Assembly (NCBI GenBank): GCA_902786815.1
Contig: CADADV010000010.1
Location: 25,203-89,202 of the forward strand
From: an uncultured Eubacteriales bacterium
GTDB lineage: Bacteria > Bacillota > Clostridia > Peptostreptococcales > Anaerovoracaceae
Reading direction: 5' to 3'
Length of the DNA stretch: 64,000 nt
Below, one piece after another: positions 26,692-36,422 of this stretch (positions within the stretch are counted from its first letter, which is position 1; the number at the start of each line of letters is the position of its first letter). The position numbers and the translations under genes are program-made. The notes under the pieces were generated by a model. It was not told the origin of the DNA and did no database searches. It saw nothing but the letters and a program-made list of their open reading frames with translations.

Positions 26692-28368
26692 TTAGAACAG
26701 GCCTGTAACACGCCCGTCATTATCTACATCTATGTTTTCAGCAGAAGGTCTCTTCGGCAGTCCCGGCATCGTCATGATATCGCCGGTCCTGACGACAATA
26801 AAGCCCGCTCCGGAATTTGGTTTCACATCAGTTACGTGGATCCTGAATCCGCTTGGTGCTCCGAGAAGCGTCGGGTCGTCTGAGAAACTGAACTGGGTCT
26901 TTGCCATACAAATCGGCAGATTCCCGTATCCCTGCAGCTCAAGCCGCTTGATCTGTTTCTCCGCCTTCAAGTCGAAGCCGACGTCATCGGCGCGGTAAAC
27001 ACGTTTTGCAATTTCTCTGATTTTGTCTTCGATGCTCATGTCCAGCGGATACGTAAAGCTGAAGTTGTTTGGCTGCTCACAGAGGCTCCGCACTTCTTCA
27101 GCCAGAGCGATACCGCCCTCGCCGCCCTTGGCCCACACTTCGCTGATTACTGCTCTGACGCCCATATCCAGGCACTTGGAGCGTACCAGTTCCAGTTCTG
27201 CCTGCGTATCCGACGGGAACGCATTGACCGCAACAACTGCCGGAAGACCGTATACTTCTGTTACGTTCTCGAGATGCCTCATCAGATTCGGCATTCCCTT
27301 CTCGAGTGCTTCCAGATTTTCTTCTTCCAGATGTTTCTTTGACACTCCGCCGTGATACTTCAGCGCACGCACGGTTGCTACGACCACGCAGGCAGAGGGT
27401 TTCAATCCCGCTTTGCGGCATTTGATGTCCACGAATTTCTCTGCTCCGAGATCTGCCGCAAAACCCGCCTCTGTAATTACGTAGTCCGCAAGCTTCAGAG
27501 CCATCTTTGTGGCCATGACGGAATTGCATCCGTGTGCGATGTTCGCGAACGGTCCGCCGTGCACAAAGGCCGGCGTGTGTTCCAGCGTCTGAACAAGGTT
27601 CGGTTTGATTGCATCCTTCAGAAGCGTCGCCACAGCGCCCTGTACGTTCAGGTCACGCACCGTGATCGGCTTTCCGTCATAGTCATACGCAACGATGATA
27701 CTGGCGATCCTCTCCTTCAGATCGTCCAGGTCGCTGGCCAGACATACGATAGCCATGATCTCGCTGGCAACCGTGATTTTGAAATTGTCTTCCCTCGGAC
27801 GTCCGTTGACGCTGCCGCCGAGTCCATCCACGATGTAACGCAGCTGGCGGTCGTTCATGTCCATGACACGCGTCCAGGTTACGCGACGTGTATCGATCCT
27901 GAGTTTATTATCCTGGTGGATGTGGTTGTCTATGATCGCTGCAATCAGATTGTTTGCCGCAGTGATCGCATGCATATCCCCGGTGAAATGCAGGTTGATA
28001 TCCTCCATGGGAACGACCTGCGCGTATCCGCCGCCTGCCGCGCCGCCCTTGATACCAAATACAGGTCCCATGGACGGTTCCCGAAGCGTGACCATAACAT
28101 TTTCACCCAACCTGTGAAATGCATCCGCAAGCCCCACGGAAGTAGTTGTTTTTCCTTCTCCGGCAGGGGTCGGTGAAATTGCCGTCACAAGAATCAGCTT
28201 GCCGTCTTCGCGGTCCTTCAGTTCGTTCAGGACCCGATAATCAACTTTGGCCTTGTAGTGGCCGTACGGTTCTACGTACTCTTCAACAATGCCCAGGTGA
28301 TCCGCGATGTCCGAAATCGGATACATCTCGTTTTCCTGGGCAATCTCAATGTCTGTCTTTATCTTCAT
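26692..28368 (-). CDS. fhs: Formate--tetrahydrofolate ligase
   Basis: 558 residues, typical of Fhs. The ATP-binding loop is [23 protein letters not shown] (about 64-86); [26 protein letters not shown] and the C-terminal [23 protein letters not shown] are diagnostic. It makes 10-formyl-tetrahydrofolate from formate and ATP, feeding one-carbon metabolism or the methyl branch of acetogenesis. It is followed by citD-E-F on the same strand, an uncommon pairing, and could share their transcript. Confidence 0.97.
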   Translation of the reverse strand: MKIKTDIEIAQENEMYPISDIADHLGIVEEYVEPYGHYKAKVDYRVLNELKDREDGKLILVTAISPTPAGEGKTTTSVGLADAFHRLGENVMVTLREPSMGPVFGIKGGAAGGGYAQVVPMEDINLHFTGDMHAITAANNLIAAIIDNHIHQDNKLRIDTRRVTWTRVMDMNDRQLRYIVDGLGGSVNGRPREDNFKITVASEIMAIVCLASDLDDLKERIASIIVAYDYDGKPITVRDLNVQGAVATLLKDAIKPNLVQTLEHTPAFVHGGPFANIAHGCNSVMATKMALKLADYVITEAGFAADLGAEKFVDIKCRKAGLKPSACVVVATVRALKYHGGVSKKHLEEENLEALEKGMPNLMRHLENVTEVYGLPAVVAVNAFPSDTQAELELVRSKCLDMGVRAVISEVWAKGGEGGIALAEEVRSLCEQPNNFSFTYPLDMSIEDKIREIAKRVYRADDVGFDLKAEKQIKRLELQGYGNLPICMAKTQFSFSDDPTLLGAPSGFRIHVTDVKPNSGAGFIVVRTGDIMTMPGLPKRPSAENIDVDNDGRVTGLF

Positions 28369-28453
28369 AGCTTAACATCTCCTTCTTGATTCAAACTACC
28401 ACATATAGTGTTGAGATTCCAGTGCTTTTTGCACATTTATTGATTTTTGGTCT

Positions 28454-28490
28454 CTCGCTAATTCTTTACCGCGGCAAAGAACTAGCGGAG
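28454..28490. other. Inverted repeat upstream of fhs
   Basis: CTCGCTAATTCTTT / AAAGAACTAGCGGAG arms around ACCGCGGC give a stem of about 14 bp with one bulge. There is no T-run on either side, so an RNA leader structure of fhs or a protein site is possible. Confidence 0.5.
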
Positions 28491-28495
28491 TATAC

Positions 28496-28527
28496 GAAAA
28501 GACGACCGTCTTTTCGGTCGTCTTTTC
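28496..28527. terminator. Bidirectional terminator after the flavodoxin gene
   Basis: GAAAAGACGACC-GTCTTTTC-GGTCGTCTTTTC: a 12-bp perfect stem with an A-run and a T-run, 27 nt past the flavodoxin stop codon. Confidence 0.85.
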
Positions 28528-28553
28528 GCAAATCAATATATTGTATTATGTAC

Positions 28554-29012
28554 TTACAGACTTTCTGCCCAGGCTTTGAGCTCGTCGAGATCTTTCACAC
28601 GCACGGCGTCCTGCACCAATGCACCGTTCACATAGAGCTGGAGCTTCGCCTTGGTCTTGCCTATGCCGCTGCCGCCGGATGTGGCGAATGCGGCGACCTT
28701 CTTCCCAGTCCAGTCATAGGCCTTGCAGAATGTGTTCACCACATTCGGGGCGCAGCCGTACCAGATCGGGAAGCCGATCAGAACTTCTTCGTATTGCTCG
28801 AAGTTCTCTACCGCTCCTTCTACAGGAACGTCTTTCTTGCCGAACTTCTCCTTGTTGCAGCGGGACATCGGGTTTTTCCAGTTGATGTCCGCCTGCGTGT
28901 AGATTTTCTGCGGCCGGATCTCAAAGACATCCGCGCCGATCTCTTCTGCCAGTTTTTCTGCCAGCGCAGCCGTCGTTCCTTCTGCGCTGAAATATGCAAT
29001 CAGTGTTTTCAT
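28554..29012 (-). CDS. Flavodoxin family protein
   Basis: 152 residues from the ATG at 29010-29012, preceded by GGGAGG. The FMN phosphate loop is YFSAEGTTAALAEKLAE, and IGFPIWYGCAPNVVNTF and FATSGGSGIGKT form the ring-binding loops. This is the Flavodoxin_4 type, short-chain electron carriers often found in anaerobes. It is a single-gene unit divergent from the metal exporter. Confidence 0.9.
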   Translation of the reverse strand: MKTLIAYFSAEGTTAALAEKLAEEIGADVFEIRPQKIYTQADINWKNPMSRCNKEKFGKKDVPVEGAVENFEQYEEVLIGFPIWYGCAPNVVNTFCKAYDWTGKKVAAFATSGGSGIGKTKAKLQLYVNGALVQDAVRVKDLDELKAWAESL

Positions 29013-29164
29013 GTTTTTTCCTCCCTTGCTGATTTGATTTTGCATGTTTTTCTGAAATTGTCAACTACCTGTCGACCACCTTCTGAAACATAGGCTTGTA
29101 ATTATTTCCATTAATGTTACAATGTGTCCGTTAGTGTTTGCTTTGAGTCAGAAGGAGTTTTGGT

Positions 29165-30031
29165 TTGTTTGAGGTTCTGACAGCAGCAATTACAGATGGT
29201 ATCAAAGACACGGCTCTGTGCATTCCGATTCTCTATGTGACGTATCTGTTCATGGAGATCCTGGAAAGCAGCAGCCGTTTCGATGAAGAAACCCTTTGCC
29301 GCTATTCCCGTAAAGTCGGTCCCGTGATCGGCGGCGTGATCGGCGTCATTCCCCAGTGCGGTCTGGCAGGATCTGCGGCAGCGCTGTATTCCACCGGCAC
29401 CGTGACCCTCGGAACGATGCTGGCGGTGTTTTTCGCGACCTCTGACGAGATGCTTCCCGTGATGCTCGCGTCCCTGTCGGGCAAATTCGCCATCGGCGTC
29501 GGCGCCATGTTCAGCATCCTCGCCGCAAAGGCCGGATTCGGCATCCTGCTGGGCTACATTGCTGACATCGCTGTGAAGGCGGGCAAAGGCAAGAACATCC
29601 ACGCTCTCTGCGAGCGGGATCACTGCGAATGTGACGGCGAGGAAGGCAGCGTGTACCGATCCGCTCTGATCCATACGGCAAAAATCACACTGATGCTGCT
29701 GATCGTTAACGTTGTCCTGTCAGCAATCATCGGCTGCATCGGAATCGAATCCTTGTCCGGTACAATCATAAACCAGCCCGTCATCGGCGAGCTGGTCGTG
29801 GGCCTGTTCGGTCTGATCCCGAACTGTGCGATCTCGATCATCATCACTGAATCTTATCTGAGCGGCGTACTGGGACTGGGCGGACTGTTTGCCGGACTGC
29901 TGGCAAATGCCGGCATCGGTCTGATCGTGCTCTTCCGCACCAACGCGCGGCTCCGGGAAAACCTGATGATCGTTCTGATCATGTATATGCTGAGCGTTGC
30001 CGCCGGAACGGTTATTCAACTTATCCTCTAA
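29165..30031 (+). CDS. Putative 10-TM heavy-metal/manganese exporter (DUF2899/ArsP-like)
   Basis: 288 residues starting at TTG (29165) with GAAGGAG 8 nt upstream. Around ten hydrophobic segments cover the protein. The paired motifs GVIGVIPQCGLAGSAAALYSTG (about 57-78) and VGLFGLIPNCAISIIITESYL (about 207-227) are an internal duplication typical of this family; each has a Pro-x-Cys in a membrane helix. The loop HALCERDHCECDGEE (about 145-160) is Cys/His-rich and could bind metal. The transported ion is not established. Confidence 0.78.
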   Translation: MFEVLTAAITDGIKDTALCIPILYVTYLFMEILESSSRFDEETLCRYSRKVGPVIGGVIGVIPQCGLAGSAAALYSTGTVTLGTMLAVFFATSDEMLPVMLASLSGKFAIGVGAMFSILAAKAGFGILLGYIADIAVKAGKGKNIHALCERDHCECDGEEGSVYRSALIHTAKITLMLLIVNVVLSAIIGCIGIESLSGTIINQPVIGELVVGLFGLIPNCAISIIITESYLSGVLGLGGLFAGLLANAGIGLIVLFRTNARLRENLMIVLIMYMLSVAAGTVIQLIL

Positions 30032-30041
30032 AACACTTTTG

Positions 30042-30872
30042 TTATCTGGGTTCGAGAGTCTTGAGTTTCTCAGTGGCGGCGATGTTGTCGATAACTGCAA
30101 GGACGGCTTTCTCGAGGGGTGAGCCTTTGCGGTAATCGGCTTTACAGGCGAAGTTGACCCGGTTCTCACTGATAAGACGTTCCGCTTCCTTACGGTCCTT
30201 CTGATAGACAACGAAGGAGTGCCCGCCGTTTACTTTGGTCAGTTTCATGCAGGGGATATCAGTGTCTCCGTCTCCGAAGTAGATCATATTGCGGAACGGG
30301 ATCCGGCGCTCGTCTTCGGGCACGTACTCGTTGAGAGCACGCTGCTCGGTCACGTCCAGAACGCCTTTGTTGATCCGATAGAGGAACTGGGTCTTGCTGG
30401 TGTAATTGACCGCCATGGCCGGCCACTTGGCCAGTCCATCCTTATCATACAGAAACTCCGCAGCGTAGATTTCCTTAAACTCACCGGCGATGGGCGTGCC
30501 TTCGATGATTTCCTTCAGCCCGGACGAGATGATGTAATGTTCGCACTGCAGGCCCTGCTCCGCGCAGTATTCATTGATACGTCCGAACCAGGTCGATACG
30601 CCGGGAAAAAGTTTGACACTCCTGCCCAGTTGCCGGAAACTTTCCCGCTTCAGCAGAAATTTACTTCTTCCCTTCTCCAGCATCAGATACATATAGGACA
30701 GGATGCTGTCCATCCCGTTCGCCTTCGTAAGCCTGGTGCACTCGGCCCAGAACTCGGCGCTGGTCACATCCAGCCCATCCATGAAGCCGTAGTCCTGCAT
30801 GTTCTTCGGCGAGAGCGTTTTATCAAAATCGTACATCAAAGCTACGATTGGTTTTGCCTTAGGTTTTGCCAT
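30042..30872 (-). CDS. HAD-superfamily phosphatase
   Basis: 276 residues from the ATG at 30870-30872 with GAGGAAA upstream. HAD motif I is LMYDFDKTLS (Asp nucleophile), motif II is YIISSGLKEIIEG and the motif IV-like acidic pair is IYFGDGDTDIPCMKL. It resembles phosphoserine-phosphatase-like HAD enzymes in which DFDxT replaces DxDxT. It converges on the metal exporter with 10 nt between the stops. Substrate unknown. Confidence 0.85.
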   Translation of the reverse strand: MAKPKAKPIVALMYDFDKTLSPKNMQDYGFMDGLDVTSAEFWAECTRLTKANGMDSILSYMYLMLEKGRSKFLLKRESFRQLGRSVKLFPGVSTWFGRINEYCAEQGLQCEHYIISSGLKEIIEGTPIAGEFKEIYAAEFLYDKDGLAKWPAMAVNYTSKTQFLYRINKGVLDVTEQRALNEYVPEDERRIPFRNMIYFGDGDTDIPCMKLTKVNGGHSFVVYQKDRKEAERLISENRVNFACKADYRKGSPLEKAVLAVIDNIAATEKLKTLEPR

Positions 30873-30940
30873 ATCTGTTTCCTCAATTTTATCCCACACG
30901 TTTCAGCGTTTTCCATATTATACCATACTTTTCAACACAG

Positions 30941-30973
30941 AAAAACTCCCCGCGGGGTGGGAAGCGGGGAGTT
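30941..30973 (-). terminator. Terminator of the small membrane protein gene
   Basis: AAACTCCCCGC...GCGGGGAGTTT stem, with TTTTT following on the minus strand, about 45 nt after the 31019 stop. Confidence 0.85.
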
Positions 30974-31018
30974 TAGAGGAAGGACTGCATGATTTGGCAG
31001 TCGTGGTGATTTCTTTAT

Positions 31019-31318
31019 TTATTTCTCTTTGTTCCTGTACCTGTAAACCATCGCCGTAATCACTACGCCGGCGAAAAAAGCGATCACTGCCGCGAGCACA
31101 TAACCTCCTGCGCTTTCGTCCAGCAGAGATGTGCCTGCTGCCTGGCCAGTGTAGATCGCATGATGCATGCTCTGCAGTTGCTCTGTGACAACAATAAGAC
31201 AGATCATCAGTCCCGCTGATAAGGATCCCAGAATTCTCAGTCTGGACTTGTCCTCCCTTTTTTTGATCGCCGCTGCTCTTTCGTGCATCCTGACGAGTCT
31301 TTCTTCTGCGCTTCTCAT
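31019..31318 (-). CDS. Small two-TM membrane protein, paralogue of the one at 38041
   Basis: 99 residues. A charged N-terminal helix (EERLVRMHERAAAIKKRED, residues 5-23) is followed by two hydrophobic segments (about 28-46 and 70-92) and a basic tail. The protein encoded at 38041-38400 shows the same plan and matching residues: M-R-x-x-EER-x-x-x-MH-x-RA at the start and GYV...A-x-IAF...GV...T in the second membrane segment. No known family was recognised. The charged head may bind a soluble partner; function unknown. Confidence 0.7.
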   Translation of the reverse strand: MRSAEERLVRMHERAAAIKKREDKSRLRILGSLSAGLMICLIVVTEQLQSMHHAIYTGQAAGTSLLDESAGGYVLAAVIAFFAGVVITAMVYRYRNKEK

Positions 31319-31383
31319 GGGGATATCGTCTCCTCAAATCTATATAAACACAATATTTTTGTTTCTTTCACTTATACAGATAC

Positions 31384-31411
31384 AAAAAAGAGCGAGTTTC
31401 CCCGCCCTTTT
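31384..31411 (-). terminator. Terminator of the surface protein gene
   Basis: On the minus strand AAAGGGCG...CGCTCTTTTTTG forms an 8-bp stem with a T6 tail about 35 nt after the stop codon. Confidence 0.75.
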
Positions 31412-31443
31412 GATAAAAAATCTACAATTTTTTATTATTTTTT

Positions 31444-34400
31444 TCACTTGACCGTGATTTTGATGGTCTTATGTACGCCGTTATGGGCATAAACGTAGAT
31501 CCTGCAGGTGCCTTTGGCCTTGGCAGTGATCTTGCCGGCTCTGCTGACAGTCGCAACTTTCTTGTTATCGCTGATGTAACGCAGCGTCGGTACGTGGGTT
31601 GCCGGCATGAGTTTCTTGCTCTTCTTCACCTTCGTGACCTTGGCCTTGATCCTGAAGGTCTTTCCTTTCTTGAGGGTGAACTTCTTCTTGTTCACTGTCA
31701 GGGTCTTGGCGTTGCTGTACTTTTTGGAAGCCCCGGAGGTGTAGGAGTGTGTCAGCGGGCTGGTTTTAATGTATTTCTTCTTGCCGCTTTTCACAGTGTA
31801 GGCCTTGACGTACGCCTTGTATGCTGTCTTTTTCTTCAGACCCGTCTTGGTCCATTTCAGGGTCTTGCCCGCTTTGACGGTCTTGACCTTCTTCATTCCT
31901 TTCGTACCTTCCTTACCGTCGCACCGCGCGAGGAAGATGTCATAGCCCTTCGCGCCCTTGACTTTGTTCCAGGAGATGACTATGCCCTTCTTGCCTTTGG
32001 CTGTCACTTTGGCGATCAGCACGCCGGTCTGCTTTGCTTTTGGTTTTGGTTTTGCCTCAGCCTTCCACTTCGCGTAGATATTCGTGTCCTTTGTGATCTC
32101 CTGATTGAAATCAAAGGTCTTTGTCAATCCCTTGTCCGCATACCATCCCTTGAACACATATCCTTTGCGGGTCGGGGCCTTCGGCTTCTGTGCTTTCTGG
32201 TGGATTGGCACGATCTGCTTGTCAACACCGGTGCCGCCATTGTCCACGAAGGTGACCGTGAACTGTTTGATTTTCCATAGAACCGCATAGTCTCTGTCCC
32301 CGGTGGAGCCTTCCTCGACCGTGACCTCCTTCGCAGGCTGTTTCAGATCGGTCCCCACCCAGCCGGTGAATTCGTGGTCCTCTTTCTCCGGAGCGTTCAG
32401 CTTGAAGGTGGGAGTCGCTGCTGTGTATTCTGTCGGATTGTCTTTCCCGGATGGCAGCGTACCACCAGCCAGGTCGTAATCGATAGCGTACTTCTCCATA
32501 TCCCACTGGGCGTAGAGGGTGACAGTGTAGCCTTGTTCCTTGGTCAGGTTCTTGACGGACTGCTTATCTGTAATCGCATCGCCGCTTCCGTCCTTCTTCG
32601 TGTTCCAACCAGTGAATGTTCCGCCGGTGCGTTTGAACCGGTTTGCGAACAGATTCTGCGGCTGATCATAGACCATATACTGGTCTGCCATCGTTCCGGT
32701 CACATTGTTTCCGTTCGGATCGTACTTCACGGTGTAAACATTGGCCGCAGCATGGGCCGTGATTTTCGCTTCGCCGCAGACAGGCAGTTCGCTCTGGTCC
32801 GCCTCCTGAGGATCGAATGTCACGAACCCGTCCGGCGGCACTCCGGTCACGGAATACCCGTCGAAGTGATAACCGAGTTCTGCGGCTGCCGAGACATTGA
32901 TCTTTGCACCCACAGGTATATGGATGAGTTCCGTCGGTCCCGTCGGCTGGGTCGTTCCGCCAGACGGGCTGACCCAGGCGTTCGCGATATGTTCTTCCTT
33001 AACTATGGTCACCGTGTAATAATCAAGATTGATGGAAACGGGTTTACCCTTGAAGGTGAATTCCTGTTTGTCCGCCGGGATCACATATTCATCGCTGTCC
33101 ATGGTGAGATGATACGTACCGTTGTTGAGCCCTTCCAAGCCGATCGCATATGTTCCTTTAGAGTCGCTTTTGCTGACCATTCTGTCTGTTTCTGCAATAT
33201 GGAATCCCATATTCTCTCCCTGCTGCCAGGGCACGTCGAATCTCTTACCGTTTTCCTTTGTGGCTATAGTCAGCTTTACTTCAGTAATGAATTCCGCATC
33301 CAACGTCCAGGGTTCGATCTTCCATCCGTTTTCGGTTTGGCTCAGCGTACACAAGTTGAAGACCTGCGCGCCGTCAGCATAGAAGTTTCCGAACTGGACA
33401 CTCCTGTTCCATCCATGGAACACCGCTTTTTCAGGGAGTTCCCATCCTTCTTCCTGCACGAGGGAAGCGAACGTAGGCAATGTATCGCTCTGATCAAAAG
33501 TCATTTCCATTGTATATGTTGTGTCTGACGTACCGTCATTGTGTTTTTCCCTTAAAACAACATCGTACGGCAGCGCCTCCCACTGAGCGTAGAGGGTGAC
33601 CTCCCGAAGATCGACCGGTGCAAGGTCCTTCACATCCCGGGCAATATTCTCATAGTCCGTTCCTCTCCCATCGGCTCTGGTGTTCCATCCTTTGAACCGG
33701 TAGCCCGGCAGGACGAACTGACAGGCAGGAAGGTTGAATGACTGATCATAGTATTCCGTCAATTCATTCATGTGTCCGCTGACCGTCTTGGACGCGCCGC
33801 GGGGTCGGTTCCCGTCGAACTTCACTTTGTAACTATAACCCTGCGTCTTGCAGTACAGTGTCGGCGCAGGATCACTTCCGGTGTAGTTCCATCTGCCGCC
33901 TTCATCTGTGTAACCTGCTACGTTCATCTCTAGGTTCCCGTTTTCATCTGCAATCTTCGTTCCACCATGCAAATAATAGCCTTCGGGAAATGTTCCGGGA
34001 TGCAGATTTGGATTGATATCAAACAGATGGTTTTCTCCCGGAATAGCGACCGCGGATCCTGCCTCCGCCGTTGTGTCGCTTAATAATCGCAGTTTGAGAT
34101 CCATGCCCGGTATCAATTCACGTTCCAGTTTGGCATCTCCGTCAGCATCTCCATCCTTGAACGAGAGGTCACCGTAATATTTGGTTTTCTTCACACTTGT
34201 CGCACTGACCGTTTCCAACATGCCTTGGGTCCATCCTGATGCCTTGCCGGAAATCCACGGATAAAACATCCCGGTATGCTTATCTGAATCGATATCGAGC
34301 AGATATACATCCTTCACTCCATAATCCATCCTTTGTCCGATGTTCAGATCCTTGATCGCGTAACCGCTGCCGTCTTTTGGAATGGATTTGAAGGTTACAT

Positions 34401-35721
34401 CTAACCTGTGTACGTTTTCACCGTCATCGTTCACGACAGTTCCTGAAATGTGATCTGTATAAATGGAACCGCCGGTGATGACTGTCTTTGCATCGCCAGG
34501 TCCTCCAATACCGGAATCAGCATCCGAACCGCCCTTCGCAACGATCGTTCCTCCGCTGATCTCAGTATAGGCATAGTTCTCCCCCGGTGGGTCATACGCA
34601 CCTTGACCTGAACGCTTCCCTGCGCCTATAGCGGGAGATGTCCATCCGGCTTCTGCCGTAATGGACCCTCCGCTGATTTTTACTTCACCTGTTCGTGGTT
34701 TTTCGCTGCTGCCGGTTCCGCATCCGATTGCCGGACCTGGTCCGAGATTTGTTGCCGTAACAGATCCGCCGTTGATCTGAATGTTCTGAGCGCCGCCATT
34801 GCTGCCGCTTCCGATCGTCGCCGCTCCTCTACCGCTTTTGGCTATTACAGTTCCCCCGTTGATGATGATATTCTTGGCAGTAACCGATGTATCCCAGTGA
34901 GGAGGTTGTGTGCCGCCTCCAATTGCGACTCCTTTTAGATTTTCCGCATATACTGTGCCTCCATTGATGATGATTCCGTCTGCAACACCCTGCACTCCAC
35001 TTCCTATTGCGGCAGCATCATATTCGGATGTATAGGCTTTGATGTTCCCGCCGTTGATCGTAATATCCTCGACATCACAATTCTTTCCGCTGCCAATTCC
35101 TGCTGCGCCGTTGACCCCTTTGGCAATGATGTTACCGCTATTGAACGTGAGGTTTCCTATTGTATTCTTGTAGTCGCTGTCATAGTATACACACCCTATG
35201 CCGGCGGACATAATCCCGGCCCGTGCGGTAATGGTTCCCGGCCGTGTCACGTCTTCCGTTTCAAAAACCACTTCTGACTTTGTTCCCTCTTTCCGGATCG
35301 CGGGGCACATGTAGCCTTCCAAATACACGTCCGCATCTCTCTTGGAAATGATCTTGCACGTGCCATCAAACTCATCGACCCAGATGGGTGCCGTGCGCGA
35401 GCCCGTATATGATGTTGCGCCGCAGTTGAGGTTCAATCCGTCCGCAAGATATACGTTTGTCCCGGCACTTTGTATGAGGACACGGACGTGCGTGCTTTTG
35501 CCTTTCAATGTGTAGTTACCCGGTTTTTTGATAAAGACCGTGGTGTTTGCTTTTGCCTTACTGACATCGTAGGTGTCGCCCGGCTTCATGTTCACCGTAT
35601 GCCAAATCAACGCGTCTGCGTGGACCTGCTCTGCGCCCGCGAGTCCTGCTGCCGCGAACACAAGCAAAAGCAATACCGGCAGTAACTGCAGCCTGATTTT
35701 GTTCCTGAACATCGTTTTCAT
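31444..35721 (-). CDS. Large cell-surface protein with beta-helix, InlB-type and Ig-like repeats
   Basis: 1425 residues with a signal peptide (about 1-36) preceded by AAGGGAG. Residues about 60-450 hold repeated INGG-x-I/V-x-A...AIGSG units, a carbohydrate-binding-like beta-helix. From about 620 on there are four Listeria-Bacteroides (InlB B-type) repeats, recognised by FKGWNTRADG, FTGWNTKKDG, FTGWVG and FKGWYADKG plus LYAQW/IYAKW ends. A Lys-rich fibronectin-III-like module (about 1240-1320) and a C-terminal BIG2-like Ig domain (KKVATVSRAGKITAKAKGT) follow. There is no LPXTG sorting signal; the very basic C-terminus may bind wall polymers. An adhesin or matrix role is inferred. The neighbouring sigma factor gene could control it. 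Confidence 0.85.
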   Translation of the reverse strand: MKTMFRNKIRLQLLPVLLLLVFAAAGLAGAEQVHADALIWHTVNMKPGDTYDVSKAKANTTVFIKKPGNYTLKGKSTHVRVLIQSAGTNVYLADGLNLNCGATSYTGSRTAPIWVDEFDGTCKIISKRDADVYLEGYMCPAIRKEGTKSEVVFETEDVTRPGTITARAGIMSAGIGCVYYDSDYKNTIGNLTFNSGNIIAKGVNGAAGIGSGKNCDVEDITINGGNIKAYTSEYDAAAIGSGVQGVADGIIINGGTVYAENLKGVAIGGGTQPPHWDTSVTAKNIIINGGTVIAKSGRGAATIGSGSNGGAQNIQINGGSVTATNLGPGPAIGCGTGSSEKPRTGEVKISGGSITAEAGWTSPAIGAGKRSGQGAYDPPGENYAYTEISGGTIVAKGGSDADSGIGGPGDAKTVITGGSIYTDHISGTVVNDDGENVHRLDVTFKSIPKDGSGYAIKDLNIGQRMDYGVKDVYLLDIDSDKHTGMFYPWISGKASGWTQGMLETVSATSVKKTKYYGDLSFKDGDADGDAKLERELIPGMDLKLRLLSDTTAEAGSAVAIPGENHLFDINPNLHPGTFPEGYYLHGGTKIADENGNLEMNVAGYTDEGGRWNYTGSDPAPTLYCKTQGYSYKVKFDGNRPRGASKTVSGHMNELTEYYDQSFNLPACQFVLPGYRFKGWNTRADGRGTDYENIARDVKDLAPVDLREVTLYAQWEALPYDVVLREKHNDGTSDTTYTMEMTFDQSDTLPTFASLVQEEGWELPEKAVFHGWNRSVQFGNFYADGAQVFNLCTLSQTENGWKIEPWTLDAEFITEVKLTIATKENGKRFDVPWQQGENMGFHIAETDRMVSKSDSKGTYAIGLEGLNNGTYHLTMDSDEYVIPADKQEFTFKGKPVSINLDYYTVTIVKEEHIANAWVSPSGGTTQPTGPTELIHIPVGAKINVSAAAELGYHFDGYSVTGVPPDGFVTFDPQEADQSELPVCGEAKITAHAAANVYTVKYDPNGNNVTGTMADQYMVYDQPQNLFANRFKRTGGTFTGWNTKKDGSGDAITDKQSVKNLTKEQGYTVTLYAQWDMEKYAIDYDLAGGTLPSGKDNPTEYTAATPTFKLNAPEKEDHEFTGWVGTDLKQPAKEVTVEEGSTGDRDYAVLWKIKQFTVTFVDNGGTGVDKQIVPIHQKAQKPKAPTRKGYVFKGWYADKGLTKTFDFNQEITKDTNIYAKWKAEAKPKPKAKQTGVLIAKVTAKGKKGIVISWNKVKGAKGYDIFLARCDGKEGTKGMKKVKTVKAGKTLKWTKTGLKKKTAYKAYVKAYTVKSGKKKYIKTSPLTHSYTSGASKKYSNAKTLTVNKKKFTLKKGKTFRIKAKVTKVKKSKKLMPATHVPTLRYISDNKKVATVSRAGKITAKAKGTCRIYVYAHNGVHKTIKITVK

Positions 35722-35770
35722 CCTGTTGTCTCCCTTCTGAAGCCCTTTACCTTTTATCTATAATAGATAC

Positions 35771-35799
35771 AAAAAAGGATGGGATTCCCCACCTTTTTT
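35771..35799 (-). terminator. Terminator after the sigma factor gene
   Basis: AAAAAAGGTGGGG...CCCATCCTTTTTT hairpin on the minus strand between the sigma factor and surface protein genes, so the two are probably separate transcripts. Confidence 0.8.
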
Positions 35800-35858
35800 A
35801 GAGTTTTTGCCGAAAGTTTGCCGAAATATTTTTTGAAATATTCCGAACTGATATTGGT

Positions 35859-36422
35859 TCACGCGTACGCTCCCAGCACGCCTTCTTTTTTCAGTTCTTC
35901 CCGCATCTGCTTCTTGCCTCTGCTGAGCAGGTGATCCACCCGCTTCGCGTTCACGCCCATGACAGAAGCGGCTTCCGCATACGTCAGTCCTTCGGAATAC
36001 ACCAGCCACAGGGCTTCCCGCAGCTGCGGATCGATTCTGTCGAGGCATGTCCGGAGAACCTGCAGGCGCTCCCCGTCCATCACCATTTCCTCTACCATTT
36101 CACGGCCTTCGGTGTCTTCATAATAGTCATCGAAGGAGAACTCTGTGATGCGGGTTTTTCTGGTGTGGTATCTATAAGCAAGATTACGTCCTGTCTTGAA
36201 CAGATATGCCTTGAAACATCCTTCACCGATTTTCGGTCTCTTGACCATGAGTCTGGCAAAGGCTTCGATCATCAGGTCCTCCGCCGTGTGCCAGTCGTGC
36301 AGATAGCCGTACAGATAGAATGTCAGACTGTCACCGTGGCGGATCATCAGCTGATCGTAGGCTCCGGCATCTCCTGCGAGATAATTATTGTATAGTTCGC
36401 TGTCGTTTTGGTACTCTGTCAT
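35859..36422 (-). CDS. ECF-like RNA polymerase sigma factor
   Basis: 187 residues. Region 2 covers about 20-85 (DQLMIRHGDSLTFYLYGYLHDWHTAEDLMIEAFARLM) and region 4 about 125-180 (LDRIDPQLREALWLVYSEGLTYAEAASVMGVNAKRVDHLLSRGKK), as in ECF sigma-70 proteins. No anti-sigma factor gene with a zinc-binding or transmembrane pattern follows it; the next gene is the large surface protein. The PrsW-type protease upstream could take part in its activation, but that is inference. Confidence 0.9.
   Translation of the reverse strand: MTEYQNDSELYNNYLAGDAGAYDQLMIRHGDSLTFYLYGYLHDWHTAEDLMIEAFARLMVKRPKIGEGCFKAYLFKTGRNLAYRYHTRKTRITEFSFDDYYEDTEGREMVEEMVMDGERLQVLRTCLDRIDPQLREALWLVYSEGLTYAEAASVMGVNAKRVDHLLSRGKKQMREELKKEGVLGAYA

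Noticed and set aside
27352-28176. 274-residue plus-strand frame opposite fhs
   Set aside because: Complete overlap with a highly conserved gene; no ribosome site or recognisable domain.
32374-33528. 384-residue plus-strand frame opposite the surface protein
   Set aside because: Product of repetitive codon usage on the other strand; no start signals or family features.
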